From Sulfitobacter aestuariivivens (GTDB lineage: Bacteria; Pseudomonadota; Alphaproteobacteria; Rhodobacterales; Rhodobacteraceae): a DNA stretch of 64,000 nt. The DNA lies in the NCBI RefSeq assembly GCF_014763045.1, contig NZ_JACTAG010000001.1, positions 1,550,001 through 1,614,000 of the forward strand, in the 5' to 3' direction. A program made the translations under genes and the position numbers. Positions 62,345 through 64,000 of this stretch are shown one piece after another. Below the pieces are notes generated by a model, which did no database searches, had not been told where the DNA came from, and saw nothing but the letters and a program-made list of their open reading frames with translations. Each line of letters starts with the position of its first letter. Positions within the stretch are counted from its first letter, which is position 1.

Positions 62345-63337
62345 ATGCAAATTCTGACCGATCTCGACAAGATGATCAGCGACATGCTGGGACCGATGGG
62401 TTTGATCATTATCGTAGGCGTGGTGGGACTGGCCCTTGTGGCCGTGACCATCGCCATGATGATGCGCCAGCCCGAAGATCCGCTGGCCAAACTCAAGCGC
62501 AGCAGCACAGCTCCGACCAGCAACGCGGACATCTCCAGCAAGCTGCGTCAGGCGGACCGCAACGAACAACTAAAGAAATTCGCAAAGTTCCTTGAACCCG
62601 AAGACGTCGCAGAGCTTTCTGCCAAGCAGCTGATGCTGCGCCAGGCCGGATATCAATCGCGCGACGCGGTGCGTATTTTCTACTTTGCACAGTTCGCACT
62701 GGGAATTCTCGGCCTGCTCGGCGGGATCATCTACGTCAATTTCCTTGGCGGCGGTGACGGGCTCAGCACAACCAAGACAATGATGTATACCATCGGGCCC
62801 GGTGGCATCGGATATTACCTGCCCAAATACTGGGTCACACGCCGGGTCGGCGAGCGCAAGCAAGAGATCGAGCGCGGCTTTCCCGACGCCCTCGATATGA
62901 TGCTGGTCTGCGTTGAGGCCGGGCAGTCCCTCGATCAGTGTATCAACCGCGTCGGTCAGGAATTGCGTGCCTCCTACAAGGCGCTGGCCGATGAATTCGA
63001 CGTCGTCGCCTACGAGATGAAGGCCGGTAAGGACAAGGTCACTGTTCTCAACGATATGGGCGAACGTTGCGGGGTGCAGGATGTATCGTCCTTTGTGACC
63101 GTCCTTGTTCAATCAGCCGCCTTTGGTACCTCGATTGCGGAGGCCCTGCGCGTCTATGCCGGCGAAATGCGCGACAAACGCGTGATGCGCGCCGAAGAGG
63201 CCGCAAACAAGTTGCCAACCAAGATGACCCTTGCCACAATGATGCTGACGGTTCCGCCGCTGTTGATCATTCTGGTGGGTCCATCGGTACATGGCATCAC
63301 GCAGCTGGGACAGATGACACCGGCCGCTGGAAACTAA
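62345..63337 (+). CDS. tadC: Tad pilus inner-membrane platform protein TadC
   Basis: A 330-residue GspF-like protein. One N-terminal span (MGLIIIVGVVGLALVAVTIA), a pair in the middle, the GspF domain with ERGFPDALDMMLVCVEAGQSLDQ near 175 and TVLVQSAAFGTSIAEALR near 255, and a C-terminal span ending VPPLLIILVGPSVHGITQL. It starts 12 nt after tadB. The role is as the partner of TadB in the pilus platform. Confidence 0.92.
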   Translation: MQILTDLDKMISDMLGPMGLIIIVGVVGLALVAVTIAMMMRQPEDPLAKLKRSSTAPTSNADISSKLRQADRNEQLKKFAKFLEPEDVAELSAKQLMLRQAGYQSRDAVRIFYFAQFALGILGLLGGIIYVNFLGGGDGLSTTKTMMYTIGPGGIGYYLPKYWVTRRVGERKQEIERGFPDALDMMLVCVEAGQSLDQCINRVGQELRASYKALADEFDVVAYEMKAGKDKVTVLNDMGERCGVQDVSSFVTVLVQSAAFGTSIAEALRVYAGEMRDKRVMRAEEAANKLPTKMTLATMMLTVPPLLIILVGPSVHGITQLGQMTPAAGN

Positions 63338-63348
63338 GGGCAGCACAT

Positions 63349-63906
63349 ATGAAGAGCGTGCTCATCGCTCTCACCGCAACCTTCGGATTGACCGCCTGTT
63401 CAACAGGCGGTTTTTCCGCGTCTGGCGATCAGGTCTATGCCCCCGGCGTCAATCAGCGCGCTCAGGCCGAAGACGGGATCGAAGTGGGCCACCGCCTGAT
63501 GGCCGCAGGCCAATTCGAATTGGCGATCAAATCTTTCAACCGCGCCGCACTTGAGCGTGGGATTGATACTGAAATCCTGTCCGGTCTCGGCAGCGCCAAT
63601 CTTGGCCTGGGCCGCCTGAACCAGGCAGAACAGCTCTTGCGCCGCGCCGTCAAAGAGGACGAAACCCAGCCCGAGGACTGGAACAATCTGGGCGTTGTGC
63701 TGATGGAACGCGGCAAAACCGGCGAAGCGGTACAGGTATTTCGCAGGGCCTATGCGCTTGATAATGGCGAAAGTGACGCAATTCGCGACAATCTTCGCTT
63801 GGCGCTCGCAAAATCGGAAAATTCTGCTACGCTCCCCCTTGACGACAATAATTATAAGCTGGTGCGGCGCGGGGCCGGGGATTACCTCATCCGTCCGACA
63901 CTTTGA
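63349..63906 (+). CDS. TPR lipoprotein of the tad locus (TadD-like)
   Basis: A 185-residue lipoprotein; ATG 63349 is 11 nt after tadC. Lipobox LTAC with Cys at 17. The rest has three to four TPR-like helices: LMAAGQFELAIKSFNRAALE, GLGSANLGLGRLNQAEQLLRRA, and NNLGVVLMERGKTGEAVQVFRRA. TadD proteins are TPR outer-membrane lipoproteins needed for secretin assembly or pilus export. The C-terminal 40 residues end in YLIRPTL. Confidence 0.87.
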   Translation: MKSVLIALTATFGLTACSTGGFSASGDQVYAPGVNQRAQAEDGIEVGHRLMAAGQFELAIKSFNRAALERGIDTEILSGLGSANLGLGRLNQAEQLLRRAVKEDETQPEDWNNLGVVLMERGKTGEAVQVFRRAYALDNGESDAIRDNLRLALAKSENSATLPLDDNNYKLVRRGAGDYLIRPTL

Positions 63907-63936
63907 CCGAGGCAGAGCAGTAAAAGGACGCAAAAA

Positions 63937-64000
63937 ATGCGCCACCCCTACATTCTGGCCGCCTGCATTGCAGGCGTCGCAGTCGTTGCAGGCTGCGGTG
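63937..64000 (+). CDS. Lipoprotein, 3' end outside the window
   Basis: An ATG at 63937 with AAAGGACG upstream opens a frame reading MRHPYILAACIAGVAVVAGC before the window ends. This is a lipoprotein signal with lipobox VAGC, cysteine at residue 20. The position directly after a TadD-like gene fits another TPR or assembly lipoprotein of the tad locus, but nothing of the mature protein can be seen. Confidence 0.5.
   Translation, partial: MRHPYILAACIAGVAVVAGCG

Noticed and set aside
1..64000. CRISPR arrays
   Set aside because: The only short regular repeats are the three 23-bp iteron-like copies and the RTX codons; there is no repeat-spacer pattern.

Overview
The window is about 64 kb of a moderately GC-rich alphaproteobacterial genome. 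Gene order and protein types point to the Rhodobacterales (Roseobacter group): a ctaC-ctaB-ctaG-ctaE-SURF1-thrC-M16 run, hisB-hisH...hisA-hisF-hisE interrupted by two DUF2147 genes, dprA-topA, a tad locus that includes an OmpA-type lipoprotein, and RTX proteins. The genus cannot be resolved from the sequence alone. Most of the window is ordinary chromosome with long co-directional runs and many 1-8 nt start/stop overlaps.

Region by region. 1-3.2 kb: the 3' part of a gltS-type glutamate/Na+ symporter, a small secreted protein, and a BCCT transporter followed by an unreported-size 31-aa membrane ORF. 3.2-9.0 kb: an accessory segment that reads like a remnant or minimal form of a plasmid or conjugative element. 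It has a VirD4/TraG-like ATPase, a DUF1640 coiled-coil membrane protein, small ORFs, a CHC2/Toprim primase, a 103-nt block with a perfect 17-bp inverted repeat enclosing two hairpins, an origin-like stretch (AT-rich DNA, three 23-bp iteron-like repeats, a consensus DnaA box), a winged-helix protein and a MerR-like HTH protein. I see no relaxase, integrase or transposase. 9.0-14.7 kb: three tandem RTX proteins with nearly identical C-termini and a repeated N-terminal unit of about 80-90 residues. 14.7-19.6 kb: a small lipoprotein, a stand-alone Lrp/AsnC RAM-domain protein, the histidine genes and the two DUF2147 genes.

19.6-29 kb: a zinc-ribbon ORF with no canonical start, rlmB, tRNA-Tyr(GTA), a class III nucleotide cyclase with SRPBCC and zinc regions, an SDR, a small P-loop kinase, a LysE exporter, a SulP transporter, then mtnP-lysE-apt (purine and methylthioadenosine salvage). 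29.8-33.4 kb: glutamate dehydrogenase-type enzyme, an FAD-linked oxidase and a periplasmic MBL-fold protein. 33.7-41.3 kb: the aa3 cytochrome c oxidase/assembly operon running into threonine synthase, an M16 peptidase and a GNAT protein. 41.5-46 kb: tldD and a small islet of two sulfotransferase-like proteins flanking a family-2 glycosyltransferase-like protein.

46-54 kb: dprA, topA, a MarR regulator divergent from an SRPBCC protein with two palindromes between them, scoAB (ketone body CoA transferase) and a lytic transglycosylase. 54-64 kb: a tad/flp pilus locus with two tandem pilins, cpaB, cpaC (secretin), an OmpA lipoprotein, cpaE, cpaF, tadB, tadC, a TPR lipoprotein and the start of a further lipoprotein. 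A perfect CtrA-type box (TTAA-N7-TTAA) lies upstream of the first pilin, which suggests cell-cycle control as in Caulobacter.

The strongest candidates for something undescribed are the replication/transfer-like segment at 3.7-8.9 kb, the repeated N-terminal unit of the RTX trio, and the coupled 31-aa partner of the BCCT transporter. All functional statements come from reading the sequence; no database search was run.
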